From Paenibacillus spongiae (GTDB lineage Bacteria; Bacillota; Bacilli; Paenibacillales; Paenibacillaceae), in NCBI RefSeq assembly GCF_024734895.1, contig NZ_CP091430.1, positions 3,304,501-3,368,500 of the forward strand: a stretch of DNA of 64,000 nucleotides. Direction: 5' to 3'. Within the stretch, counting starts at the first letter, position 1, and each line of letters begins with the position of its first letter. Of the stretch, positions 25,801 through 33,854 are shown piece by piece. Both the position numbers and the translations under genes were made by a program. The notes under the pieces were generated by a model, which had not been told where the DNA came from, did no database searches, and saw nothing but the letters and a program-made list of their open reading frames with translations.

Positions 25801-27254
25801 CGCTTCTTCTATTCTCAAGCGGCAGCGGGATCGGGGAGCAGGAGGACTCGTATGCGTTTCTCCATCAAGCGATGGATTCAACCTATAATGAACTTTCTGC
25901 TGCATTTAACTCCTTCGCAGTTCCGGCCGGAGCCGGCGGTTTGGAGGGAAGAACGGGACTCATGTTCCGCAATGGAACGGAGGAGGGCACTCTGCTAGCC
26001 TATCTCTCCATCAGTCCCGAGGGGCGCATGGAGCTTAGCACACGCAATGGTCAAGGTGCTGTTGAAACCGTCGTTGAAGGTAGCTATACCAGCCTTCCGG
26101 TATCCCTGAAGCTCGTTCAGCAGGGTGACCGCTTCACCGGTTATTACAGCAAGGGAAGCGGCTGGTATCCAATTCATCTCAATGAGGCTGCGTCCACGGT
26201 TCAGCTATCCGGTCAATCCGAGTGGCAGGCCGGGTTAGCCTCGTTCTCGAAAGTAGCGGGCAGGCAAAACAGAGCGGCTGTTCAACAGCTGCAATGGAAT
26301 CCATTGAATCAAGAAGCGGCAGATGCGGCTGCAGCTGCAATAACGCTTGGAGCTCTGTCCTCCGTTGTAAGTGACATTCAGCTTCCGACAAGCGGGCTGC
26401 ATGGTACAACGATATCATGGAAGAGCTCGAATCGTGCTTTCATGAGCGATAGCGGGAAGCTCTTGAAGCGACCTGCTGCGGGACAGCAGGATCAATCCAT
26501 TACGCTGACCGCTACGGTTACCAAAGGGGATAAGAGTACGGAACGAGCATTCACGGTAACGATCAAAGCCGAGTCTTGGTCAGGAGGCCCGATCTATTCC
26601 TATCCTACACCCCCTACGAATCCAGTAAAACCTGCAGAACCGGAACAACCAGATGATAATAGTGGAGGAGAAGGGACGACTCCAACAGAGAATGGCGGCA
26701 ATGAACCAAATGTTCATCTCACGGATATCGCCGGTCACTGGGCACAGGCTTCCATTGAGCGCGCTGTTCAGCTGGGGATTGTGACAGGCTATGCGGATGG
26801 CACTTTCAAGGGCAATCGTCCGGTAACCAGAGATGAGTTCATTACCATGCTGATGCGTACAATGAAGCCGCCAACTCAAGGGGGAAGCAGCAGTATCCGG
26901 TTTACGGATGCGGACAGCATTCAAGAATGGGCCAGGGAAGCAATCGCCCGGGCATTGAAAGCCGGCATCATAACAGGCTATGCGGATGGAACCTTCCGGC
27001 CGAGACAGGAGATTACCCGGACTGAGCTGACCGTCATAACGGTACGCGCTCTGGAACTGCTGCTGGAGAAAACGAACGACCTGCCATTCGAAGATGCCGA
27101 TCAGGTGCAATCATGGGCACTGCAATATATTAACGCTGCTTATAAAGCCGGCCTGATAACGGGCCGTCCAGGCAACTTGTTCGCTCCGCAGGGTCAAACC
27201 ACTCGTGCCGAGGCTGTAGCCTTGTTGATCCGAATGCTTGAACAGGAAGAGTAA
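22830..27254 (+). CDS. SLH-anchored secreted multidomain glycoside-hydrolase-like protein
   Basis: About 1474 residues. Signal peptide (1-30); discoidin/F5-8C domain (31-205); Ig-like 'atrophied Big' domain (210-300); TIM-barrel-like core (305-690) with IGIFWPPTWEY, GYYIRDEPG (DEP Glu about 393), LSYDNYPF and YLAYGFKYLTWFTYW; second discoidin domain (723-873); Big2 domain (880-968); a LamG-like sandwich (970-1157); second atrophied Big domain (1160-1247); Pro/Gly-rich linker; three SLH repeats (from 1298, 1356 and 1418; GYADGTFKGNRPVTRDEF type). SLH repeats tie it to pyruvylated cell-wall polymer. Paralogue of the protein at 9674. The ATG at 22830 after GAGGAGAG replaces an upstream GTG. Confidence 0.87.
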   Translation: MNRSSKAFNVRLLIISMLLTLIPSGLVQADAGGAAINLALGKEVTSSSSYEMSNEGWARVNLVDGSKTGPRPPGSAENGFSTHPFAGAPTDGSPAWVMIDLGNVYKVDQLVLWPRNDNGEIAKGGGFPVDFIIKISTDNANWTTVVEQMNYPVPADAAEQIFDIDTADARYVRLEATKLQEAKEVVMQFREFEVISSSHGLSEEDIVEQDAQSLEEELSGKTDNIAASLSLRKVGKLGSTISWVSSEPEVIDASGKVKRPPAGQDMASVTLTATIKRGTAELIKEFTVTVKPHKPREETEEELLIGIFWPPTWEYTNLEQYQWIKDAHVDVVQNVLGSGLDTEERNMTMLDYAEQVGLKVNVADPRIRGNEDQIKEVVETYKDYWATGGYYIRDEPGIFEIANEARIYKEVLKHDASKNPYVNLFPNIYGDLYESDYVRAWVNAVGKDGAGEPNLKYLSYDNYPFLKDTFDNNYYDMADIIRRVGLENGIKTASYLQSIGFGSSPENMHHRRPSAQDLSFSAYSYLAYGFKYLTWFTYWTPTNRGEEFTNAIIDPSGRKTDLYEPFQRLNGEVKQLGKTLIHLDALHVYHSGTEMPTVKPKRVPDDFLLRPADVNDELIISYMVHKDTGKSYVMAVNKSLTDSRAVTLQADPRVTDVMEISKLTGEPASAGFDPAAGSLMTELLPGEGRLYALEGTFPGYGGPQKPELLPEPAKSRHPLSNLALGQTVDASSDVGNWGWSKANAVDGKRIGSDESMGWSSAPIKPHPNPDTPAWIQVDLGQAYPVKTVTLWPRNDNGKNIGVGFPKALSVKVSMDGKEWNTVLSRSEIALPSDGKPAELILETAVPARYVRVETNQMRPDPNNAFAFQLAELEVYQDATEKRLDVQVESTDLIAGQTTNLKVGIWRDDDMALHPVQEATFTSSDVEVAKIDANGSLTALAEGEVTIIVEAEGKDGRTERKEIAFIVRKLPDPWSLTAFGDVHATVIPDSEALLLFSSGSGIGEQEDSYAFLHQAMDSTYNELSAAFNSFAVPAGAGGLEGRTGLMFRNGTEEGTLLAYLSISPEGRMELSTRNGQGAVETVVEGSYTSLPVSLKLVQQGDRFTGYYSKGSGWYPIHLNEAASTVQLSGQSEWQAGLASFSKVAGRQNRAAVQQLQWNPLNQEAADAAAAAITLGALSSVVSDIQLPTSGLHGTTISWKSSNRAFMSDSGKLLKRPAAGQQDQSITLTATVTKGDKSTERAFTVTIKAESWSGGPIYSYPTPPTNPVKPAEPEQPDDNSGGEGTTPTENGGNEPNVHLTDIAGHWAQASIERAVQLGIVTGYADGTFKGNRPVTRDEFITMLMRTMKPPTQGGSSSIRFTDADSIQEWAREAIARALKAGIITGYADGTFRPRQEITRTELTVITVRALELLLEKTNDLPFEDADQVQSWALQYINAAYKAGLITGRPGNLFAPQGQTTRAEAVALLIRMLEQEE

Positions 27255-27284
27255 TGAACTCATATTGAAATAGGTGATTGACGA

Positions 27285-27324
27285 TGCTGCCATACCTCCC
27301 TGAATGTTGGGGGGATGGCAGCGC
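27285..27324. terminator. Hairpin after the SLH gene
   Basis: TGCTGCCAT-ACCTCCC pairs with GGGGGG-ATGGCAGCG around a short loop; no T-run follows, so it may be a decay-protecting or first terminator hairpin. Confidence 0.5.
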
Positions 27325-27373
27325 ACATGCTGAAGATTAGATTCGGATATTCTGCAGGCGGAAGAAAATACAG

Positions 27374-27417
27374 ATCAAACCATGATTTTTTGTTTATCAT
27401 GGTTTGGTCTTTTTTTT
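27374..27417 (+). terminator. Rho-independent terminator
   Basis: ATCAAACCATGAT arms around a T-rich loop, followed by eight T. It insulates the germination operon from the SLH gene. Confidence 0.88.
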
Positions 27418-27519
27418 GGTCCAAAAATGAAGTCTATCCGGTCCTGCTTGGTTAAAAGAAGAATATTTTCGGATATTGAGGTAAATATATCCTCATACAG
27501 GAATCGGTGGTGAGTTGGA

Positions 27520-29064
27520 TTGCCGGGTAAAGGAAAGCGAGAAGAGAAGACAGACGTTCAGTCGATTGAGCACTATAAAGAGGTTCTTATCGATCCTTCG
27601 ATTAATGAAAATAAACGAATGCTGGAAGACATCTTCCGCGACAGCTCGGATGCCGTCATCCGTGAATTTACGATGGAGAACGGTCCGGAAGCGCTGATCT
27701 GCTATGTGGACGGGATCGTGCTCAGCACTGCCGTCGACGAAGTGTTGAAATCATTGATGGTACTGCAGGGCAATGAATTCGATATTGCCGAGATTGCGAA
27801 GAAGACGCTTCCGGTCGTACAGACGTCGTCGGCTGAGCACTATGGCGACCTTCTTACCGCCGTCTTATCCGGCGATACGGTCTTGTTTGTAGAAGGCAGT
27901 ACAATCGCTCTCGTCCTTGGACTCCGAGGGACAGAGGGGCGTACCGTTTCGGAGCCCGAAACCGAGACCGTCGTTCGCGGACCCCGCGAAGGCTTTAACG
28001 AGCATCTGCGGACAAATACGTCACTGATCCGAACCAAAATTAAATCGCCGCGATTGAAAATGAAATCGTTCGTCGTCGGAACGGAGACGATGACAGATGT
28101 GGTCGTTTCGTATATGGACGGGATCGCCAACCCGAAAGTGGTTCAGGAGGTCGAAGACCGCATAAAACGCATATGCATCGATGGCGTGCTGGAAAGCGGC
28201 TATATCGAAGAGCTGATTCAAGACAGCAACTACTCGCCGTTTCCGCAAATTCAAAATACGGAACGACCGGATACAGTTGCGGCGGCTTTGCTGGAAGGCA
28301 GAGTGGCCATCCTCGTGAACGGGACGCCATTCGTGCTGTTGGCGCCTTTCGGCTTCTGGCAATGGCTGCAGGCGAGCGAGGATTATTACGAGCGGTTTCT
28401 GGTGGGCACATTGCTGCGCGTGCTCCGATTTCAATTCCTGTTTATCGCGCTGCTCACACCCGCACTTTACATCGCCGCGTCCACCTATCATCCCGAGATG
28501 ATTCCGACCAGTCTGCTGCTTAGCATTGCTGCTTCCAGAGAAGCGATACCGTTTCCTGCGGTCGTGGAGGCGCTCATTATGGAGGTCGCATTCGAAGCCC
28601 TTCGGGAAGCGGGCGTCAGACTGCCCCGGACCGTCGGTCAAGCGGTTAGCATATTGGGAGCGCTGGTCGTCGGCAATGCCGCCGTTCAGGCGGGAATCGT
28701 ATCGGCGGCGATGGTCATCGTCGTCTCGCTGACAGGTATCGCTTCATTCACGCTGCCTCGTTACAATGCGGCCATCTCGGTCAGGATGCTCCGATTCCCG
28801 CTCATGCTGCTCGCTTCGCTGTTCGGGCTGCTCGGTATCGTAGTCGGCATTATGGCGATCATAGGCCATATGGCGAAGCTCCGGTCGTTCGGCGTTCCGT
28901 ATCTGGCGCCGGTTGCCCCTGTTTCCTTCAGCGACTGGAAGGATATTTTTATTCGCGCCCCGTGGCATAAGATGAACCGGAGGCCTGCCTATATGAATGC
29001 ATTGGATCAACAACGTCAACCGATTACAGGCTCGAGCGCTGTCGACAAGGGGGACCAAGCATGA
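27520..29064 (+). CDS. Germinant receptor A subunit (GerA family)
   Basis: A 514-residue GerA-family protein. A soluble N-terminal half (KEVLIDPSINENKRMLEDIF; ICYVDGI; KSLMVLQGNEFDIAEI) precedes a membrane region from about residue 290 with the conserved FQFLFIALLTPALYIAASTYHPEMIP and REAGVRLPRTVGQAVSILGALVVG. Located in the inner membrane of spores, it forms the receptor with B and C subunits. The TTG start has GGTGGTGA seven bases before it. The gene overlaps the C-subunit gene by 4 bp (ATGA). Confidence 0.92.
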   Translation: MPGKGKREEKTDVQSIEHYKEVLIDPSINENKRMLEDIFRDSSDAVIREFTMENGPEALICYVDGIVLSTAVDEVLKSLMVLQGNEFDIAEIAKKTLPVVQTSSAEHYGDLLTAVLSGDTVLFVEGSTIALVLGLRGTEGRTVSEPETETVVRGPREGFNEHLRTNTSLIRTKIKSPRLKMKSFVVGTETMTDVVVSYMDGIANPKVVQEVEDRIKRICIDGVLESGYIEELIQDSNYSPFPQIQNTERPDTVAAALLEGRVAILVNGTPFVLLAPFGFWQWLQASEDYYERFLVGTLLRVLRFQFLFIALLTPALYIAASTYHPEMIPTSLLLSIAASREAIPFPAVVEALIMEVAFEALREAGVRLPRTVGQAVSILGALVVGNAAVQAGIVSAAMVIVVSLTGIASFTLPRYNAAISVRMLRFPLMLLASLFGLLGIVVGIMAIIGHMAKLRSFGVPYLAPVAPVSFSDWKDIFIRAPWHKMNRRPAYMNALDQQRQPITGSSAVDKGDQA

Positions 29065-30245
29065 AGACGCTGCATGGCTATATTCGGCGTGTGCTGCTAT
29101 CATCTGTAACGATCGGCTTAGTCATTCCGCTGACGGGTTGCTGGGACCGGAGGGAGATCAATGACGTCGCCTTCGTACTGGCTAGCGCAATCGATAAAGA
29201 AGGGGAAGACGTCAAGATCAGCGTCCTGATCCCGCTGCCCGGTAATATGGGCGGAGCGACAGGCGGCGGCGGGGGTTCGGGAGGGAAGAAACCTTTCGTC
29301 ATAAAGGAAGAAACCGGCAGCAGCATAAGAGAAGCCGCAGCAAAGCTGCAAAGAGGACTGCCGAGGAAGCTGTTTCTCGGACACCGCCGCGTATTATTGA
29401 TCGGCGAGGAATATGCCCGTGAGGGCGTGGACCAGATGATCGATGCCGTCACGAGATTGCCGGAAAATCGGCTGACCGTATTCGTTGCGGTGACGAAAGG
29501 CAAAGCTGTCGACGTCCTTAATGCGGATACCCGGCTGGAACGATTCTCAGCCGAAGCGATTCGAGAGACTCTGCAGTCCGATTCCAGCCTCCGGGTGTCG
29601 TTGAAGGATGTTGCCGGACAGGTCATCGTGACCGGCAGTGATGCATATTTACCATACTTACAGTTGAAAGAGACCAGTTTGGCTCGGCAGCAGGCAGAGG
29701 ATATAACGGTGTCCGGCTACGCTTTAACCCACAATGGAAAGATGACGGCTGTCGCCCAGGAGCGGTCCGCCATCGGCCTTCGGCTGTTAAGCGGAAAATT
29801 CAAACCGTATATTCTGACATTGAAAGGAAAGAACGATGTGAATACGACGCTTGGGATCACGTCGGCGGGCGTTCTTATTACACCCAAAAACAAAAACGGC
29901 GAACCGAGCTTTCGGATCGAAGTCGTTTCAAAGGCCAGCATCGAGGAGGATATGCATTTACAAAGGAATTACGACGATATCGAGCAGCGCACAGGAATCG
30001 AGCGGCAGGTGGAAAAGAGCATGAGAAAGGACATCGAGCAGGCGCTGACGCTTATGCAGGAAACGAACAGTGACGTGTTAGGCTTCGGACAGATCTTGAA
30101 CCGTACTTACCCGGGCTTATGGCAACGAACATGGAAGCAAAATTGGGAAGTTTTGTTTCCCCGCTGCACCTTTGAAATTCATGTCAGGAACAAGCTGCAT
30201 CGGATTGGGATGAACAAAGAAAACTTGGCCAAGAAGGAACAATAG
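29061..30245 (+). CDS. Germinant receptor C subunit lipoprotein (Ger(x)C family)
   Basis: A 394-residue lipoprotein: signal segment ending in lipobox PLTGCWDRREIND, the invariant start of Ger(x)C proteins, followed by conserved LASAIDKEGEDVKISVLIPLPG, SIREAAAKLQRGLPRKLFLGHRR and the C-terminal DVLGFGQILNRTYPGLW. It carries an unusual glycine run near residue 70. Anchored on the outer face of the spore inner membrane. Translation is probably coupled to the A gene through the overlap. Confidence 0.92.
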   Translation: MKTLHGYIRRVLLSSVTIGLVIPLTGCWDRREINDVAFVLASAIDKEGEDVKISVLIPLPGNMGGATGGGGGSGGKKPFVIKEETGSSIREAAAKLQRGLPRKLFLGHRRVLLIGEEYAREGVDQMIDAVTRLPENRLTVFVAVTKGKAVDVLNADTRLERFSAEAIRETLQSDSSLRVSLKDVAGQVIVTGSDAYLPYLQLKETSLARQQAEDITVSGYALTHNGKMTAVAQERSAIGLRLLSGKFKPYILTLKGKNDVNTTLGITSAGVLITPKNKNGEPSFRIEVVSKASIEEDMHLQRNYDDIEQRTGIERQVEKSMRKDIEQALTLMQETNSDVLGFGQILNRTYPGLWQRTWKQNWEVLFPRCTFEIHVRNKLHRIGMNKENLAKKEQ

Positions 30246-30246
30246 C

Positions 30247-30471
30247 ATGCATAACCCGTTCTTGATTATAGTCTTCGCGTTGTTTATCGTATCCGTTATT
30301 GTCAATTGGAACAAACAAGACGGAGCTTCATGCAAAGTCATCTTTGTATGTACCGCATGCCTGACGATCGCTCTGATCGTGCTCTATATTATGCCTTTCA
30401 AATTCTCTTTGATCGAGCAGACGTTTCTGTATCATTTCGTGAAAGCAACGATGAATTTCATGAAAGGGTGA
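30247..30471 (+). CDS. Small two-helix membrane protein, probable germinant receptor D subunit
   Basis: A 74-residue protein with two transmembrane helices (FLIIVFALFIVSVIVNW and VIFVCTACLTIALIVLYIM). Small proteins of this size and topology encoded in or beside ger operons (for example YfkS in Bacillus subtilis) are known as D subunits that modulate receptor function. It begins one base after the C-subunit stop and ends eight bases before the B-subunit start, so it is part of the operon. Confidence 0.75.
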   Translation: MHNPFLIIVFALFIVSVIVNWNKQDGASCKVIFVCTACLTIALIVLYIMPFKFSLIEQTFLYHFVKATMNFMKG

Positions 30472-30478
30472 TGAGCGC

Positions 30479-31780
30479 ATGAAGGACCGGATGACGATCG
30501 GCAGCTTTCAGCTTACGCTGCTGATCTGCTCGTTTCTAGCCATCTCCAGTCAAGCAAGCTTGCCGATGGCGCTAACCGGCGCCGCAAAACAGGATGCGTG
30601 GTTGTCCTATTTTGTTCCCATCGTATATGGATGCGGAGTCGGCATGTTCTTCTATAAGTTAGTGCAGAAATATCCGGGACAAAATATGTATGAAATCGCG
30701 AATGCGCTGTGCGGTAAGTTTGTGGGAGGGGTGCTGAATGCTCTCTTCATCCTATACTTTATCGTCGATCTGTCTGCGCAGACGCGATTATTTACCGATT
30801 TCTTCAGCTCGTCGATCCTTCTGCGGACGCCGCCTGAGCTTATCATCATGATCATTACATTGCTGATTATCTATTATTCGACCGGGACGATGGAGCATTT
30901 GGTCAGAACGAACGTCGTGTTTATTATGTGCTATACGATCGTTCTGATGTTCCTGCCCGTCATCCTCATGAATGAAATCGATCTGCGTAAGCTGATGCCG
31001 GTTCTGAGCAGCGGTATCGTTCCTCCGCTGAAAAGCAGCATTATTTCAGTGGCTTCATTCGGAGATATCTTGGCAATCGGAGCTTTTCTCCATCATGTTA
31101 AAGGGCCTCGCGAAATTTACATGGCGATGAAATTAGGCGTTGTGGTCTCTTCCTTTCTGCTGACGCTCTGGAACTTCTGTTTAGTTAGCGTTGTCAGTCC
31201 TGTATTTGTTTCCAGGCTAATCTTCACCGGCTGGATTCTGGTACAGCAGATTCATGTCACCGACTTCCTGGATCGTGTCGATTTGTTGGTGTTTTCTCTA
31301 TTCATGCCGCTTATTTTGATTAAACACTCCGTACTATTCTTCGCCATTCTAACGGGGCTTGCATCTTATACGAAGAAACGGCGCATTTTTGGCAATCTGA
31401 TGGTGGGCTTGCTGGTCATGATGTTTTCTACCGTAGCTTTTGATGACACGGATGAAGTGATATTGTTCAACAACTACGGGATGATTCCGCTAACGCTTAT
31501 GATCCATATCGTTTTCTTCGGCTGCTTGGGCGTTGGAATCGCGATAAGCAAATGGACAGGAAGAACGAGCACGATCCCGGATGCGAAAACCCGACTTTAC
31601 AGCGGGCCTGCGAGAGCGATGCTTATCGGCTGTGGGGCTTCCATCGCTTTCGGTGCTTATTTCGGCAGTAAGCTGGGGTGGTATGGCATCATCAGCGCGG
31701 GATTATTCATCATGTTCCTTCTTCTGTGCGTGTACTTCACGCTCCTGCAATATAGGAAAACGATTATAAATAAAGGGTGA
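30479..31780 (+). CDS. Germinant receptor B subunit (GerB-type permease)
   Basis: A 433-residue integral membrane protein of the APC-superfamily spore germination permeases: about ten hydrophobic helices, starting with SFQLTLLICSFLAISSQASL and containing QNMYEIANALCGKFVGG, characteristic of GerB proteins. It likely forms the germinant-binding pocket. Start ATG follows AAAGGGTGATGAGCGC. Last gene of the operon; a strong terminator follows about 50 bp downstream. Confidence 0.92.
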   Translation: MKDRMTIGSFQLTLLICSFLAISSQASLPMALTGAAKQDAWLSYFVPIVYGCGVGMFFYKLVQKYPGQNMYEIANALCGKFVGGVLNALFILYFIVDLSAQTRLFTDFFSSSILLRTPPELIIMIITLLIIYYSTGTMEHLVRTNVVFIMCYTIVLMFLPVILMNEIDLRKLMPVLSSGIVPPLKSSIISVASFGDILAIGAFLHHVKGPREIYMAMKLGVVVSSFLLTLWNFCLVSVVSPVFVSRLIFTGWILVQQIHVTDFLDRVDLLVFSLFMPLILIKHSVLFFAILTGLASYTKKRRIFGNLMVGLLVMMFSTVAFDDTDEVILFNNYGMIPLTLMIHIVFFGCLGVGIAISKWTGRTSTIPDAKTRLYSGPARAMLIGCGASIAFGAYFGSKLGWYGIISAGLFIMFLLLCVYFTLLQYRKTIINKG

Positions 31781-31830
31781 ATCGTACAATTCGAGGGTTA
31801 TAACGTTGTAATTGGCATGCAGCAGGTTGA

Positions 31831-31868
31831 AGGTCGGGAAGTCTGATCAGACTTCCCGACCTCTTTTT
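31831..31868 (+). terminator. Rho-independent terminator of the germination operon
   Basis: A perfect 32-bp palindrome, AGGTCGGGAAGTCTGA and its complement, followed by CTTTTTA. Confidence 0.93.
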
Positions 31869-31949
31869 ATTAGGTTCAATTATTGGTTATTTGAGATATA
31901 ATTTGGAAAGTGGGTTGGTGCTTACGAAATTAATCCTGTGGTAAAACAG

Positions 31950-31966
31950 GAAACGTTAATGACATT
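31950..31966 (+). repeat. Boundary motif C (GAAACGTTAATGACATT)
   Basis: Preceded directly by a small CCTGT...ACAGG hairpin. Similar motifs occur at 32155, 32866 and, more weakly, 48652, each at the edge of a gene unit. Confidence 0.45.
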
Positions 31967-31996
31967 ACAGCAAAGTAAGAATTGAAGGTGATTTCA

Positions 31997-32131
31997 GTGA
32001 AGAAGTGGGAAAAATAAAAACTAATAGACATTGTACAAGATATTTCTGCTAGGGATGATGAAATAGATGATGCTATTATGGTCTACGACTCGGCGAGACC
32101 GATGGTTACGATTGATCGTTATGCAGCTTAA
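31997..32131 (+). pseudogene. Small ORF broken by an in-frame stop
   Basis: GTG start after GGTGAT, then six codons (KKWEK), an in-frame TAA at 32015, and another 37 codons in the same frame reading KLIDIVQDISARDDEIDDAIM and onward to a TAA. The continuous, acidic, protein-like reading on both sides of the stop suggests a nonsense mutation in a gene of about 45 codons. Family not recognised. Confidence 0.4.
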
Positions 32132-32154
32132 GCCCGTGAGGGTTCGTGAATGCA

Positions 32155-32172
32155 GAAACGTTATGTGACATT
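32155..32172 (+). repeat. Boundary motif A (GAAACGTTATGTGACATT)
   Basis: Directly preceded by a degenerate hairpin (GTTCGTG-AATG-CAGAAAC). It lies between the broken small ORF and the vsr relic. Confidence 0.45.
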
Positions 32173-32185
32173 CGAGAGAGAAATA

Positions 32186-32667
32186 TTAAACCAATATAAA
32201 TCCTTTTTTAATATCGAGTTGATGCCTCGCCATTATTATTGTCGTACAAATTTGATAGATACTTAAATCAAAGTTACTTTTAAGATCATGCTCCCAGATT
32301 CTTACTATAGCCCATTTTTTATTAATATAATATTGAGTTACTTCCAGATCTCTTTCAATGTTACGATTTATTTTCTTTATCCAATAATCAGGATTCTTAG
32401 AAGGTAATTTAAAGTGGCTCTTACAACCATGCCAGAAGCATGAATCAATGAAGATCACTACTTTGAATTTTTAATTGCTATATCAGGCTTACCATATAAT
32501 GAAAGAACATTTTTCCGAAATCTAAACCCATTATTCCACAGAGCCTTCGAGACGGATTTTTCTAGTTTTGTGTTCTTACCTTTTATTTTTCCCATCAAAT
32601 TACTTCTAAATTCTGATAGTTCATTTTTTTTAATATCAAACACACTCCTATCACGAAGTAAGAACAT
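32186..32667 (-). pseudogene. vsr: Vsr-type (very short patch repair) DNA mismatch endonuclease, frameshifted
   Basis: Two adjoining minus-strand frames together make one Vsr protein. The first has MGKIKGKNTKLEKSVSKAL and FRFRKNVLSLYGKPDIAIKNSK; the second has FIDSCFWHGCKSHFKLP and NIERDLEVTQYYINKKWAIVRIWEHDL, the catalytic-core FxHGCFWHxC signature. Near 32460 one base appears to be missing (AIKNSK then stop instead of KVVIFID), so the reading frame is broken. Vsr normally repairs T:G mismatches arising at 5-methylcytosine sites and is encoded beside a cytosine methyltransferase; none is present here. Confidence 0.85.
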
Positions 32668-32747
32668 GCGTTCTTATTATTTTACTCTTAAATCTGTTCT
32701 AAAGCAATTAGGGAATAATGAAGATTATTCATTGATGCCACGAACGT

Positions 32748-32882
32748 CATATAACAGCTAATTCTCGCTGCGCGGCGCAACTGTCAGAAGTGATTTCGAG
32801 GAATCGGAGTCAGCCGGACTGATAGCAGACCCGTTCACTTAAGGCTCTCGGGTTCTTGAATACAAGAACGTTATATGCAATT
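32748..32882 (+). repeat. Boundary element B with terminal inverted repeat
   Basis: CATATAAC at 32748 and GTTATATG at 32870 form an 8-bp inverted repeat around about 114 bases that include GCTGCGCGGCG (32767) and a perfect hairpin GTTCTTG-AATA-CAAGAAC immediately before ACGTTATATG. The 5'-nucleotidase gene starts 25 bases further on. The layout recalls a recombination-site-like boundary, but it does not match a named class with certainty. Confidence 0.45.
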
Positions 32883-32906
32883 GTTCTAAAGAAAGGATGA
32901 GTATTA

Positions 32907-33827
32907 GTGCCATTCGAAATTGAAAGTAAATTCGTAATTGCTGTAGCCTCAAGTGCTTTATTTGATCTTTCAGAATCCGATAGAGTCTTCAGAGAAAGTG
33001 GAGAAGAGGCATATAGGAAATATCAAAGAGAGCATGATGATGAAGTGTTTGCAACGGGGGTTGCTTATCCACTTATTAAAAGACTATTGAATGTAAATAC
33101 TTCACAAGAGCAACTTGTGGAGGTTGTGTTATTATCTCGAAATGACCCTGATACTGGTTTAAGAGTTTTTAAATCTATAGAGTATTACGGATTAACAATT
33201 AGTAGAGCAATATTTGTTGCCGGTAGTAATCCATTTCAATATATGGATGCTTTTAACGCTAGTTTGTTTTTGTCAGGTAATCCCGAAGATGTTAAAGAGG
33301 CTGTAGAACGCGGTTATCCTGCAGGTTGTATTTATCCAACCGACTATGTTGATGACGAAGATGATAAAGAGCTTCGATTAGCGTTTGATTTTGACGGAAT
33401 CATTGCTGATGATTCGGCTGAATCAATTTTCCAAGGAGGCGCCTTGGAAAACTTTCATTCACATGAAAGGGAACTTGCTGGTGAACCTTTACCTGCTGGT
33501 CCACTCTTACGTTTTTTCACAGAGATATCAAACTTACAAAAGAAAGAAATTACAAAAAACCAAAGCAATCCGAACTATAAACCAAAAATTAGAATTGCAA
33601 TTGCAACAGCAAGAAATGCCCCTGCGCATGAGAGAGTAATTACAACTCTTAGAAAATTAGATATTAGAGTGGATGAAGCTTTTTTTCTGGGGGGAATTGA
33701 GAAGAAGAGGGTATTGAGTATATTTAAGCCACACATCTTCTTTGACGATCAGGTTGGTCATATTGAAGGAGTAGCCAGAATACTACCATCTGTTCATGTG
33801 CCATTTGGAGTAACTAATAAGGAATAG
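32907..33827 (+). CDS. 5'-nucleotidase (cytosolic 5'-nucleotidase I-like)
   Basis: A 306-residue protein with FVIAVASSALFDLSESDRVF at the start and the HAD-like core AFDFDGIIADDSAE (about residue 160), ATARNAPAHERVITTLRKL (about 235) and FFDDQVGHIE, the pattern of the PF06189-type 5'-nucleotidases. It should remove phosphate from nucleoside monophosphates. GTG start with AAAGGA ten bases upstream. The gene is flanked by boundary element B and a GC palindrome, and is more AT-rich than the core genes, consistent with transfer. Confidence 0.85.
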   Translation: MPFEIESKFVIAVASSALFDLSESDRVFRESGEEAYRKYQREHDDEVFATGVAYPLIKRLLNVNTSQEQLVEVVLLSRNDPDTGLRVFKSIEYYGLTISRAIFVAGSNPFQYMDAFNASLFLSGNPEDVKEAVERGYPAGCIYPTDYVDDEDDKELRLAFDFDGIIADDSAESIFQGGALENFHSHERELAGEPLPAGPLLRFFTEISNLQKKEITKNQSNPNYKPKIRIAIATARNAPAHERVITTLRKLDIRVDEAFFLGGIEKKRVLSIFKPHIFFDDQVGHIEGVARILPSVHVPFGVTNKE

Positions 33828-33854
33828 AGTTTTAGCAAACAACCCCTGCATTGG

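Noticed and set aside
32748..32882. Firm call of an integron attC site
   Set aside because: The inverted-repeat ends do not follow RYYYAAC/GTTRRRY, the inner arms pair poorly, and no integron integrase is present; kept only as a boundary-repeat observation.
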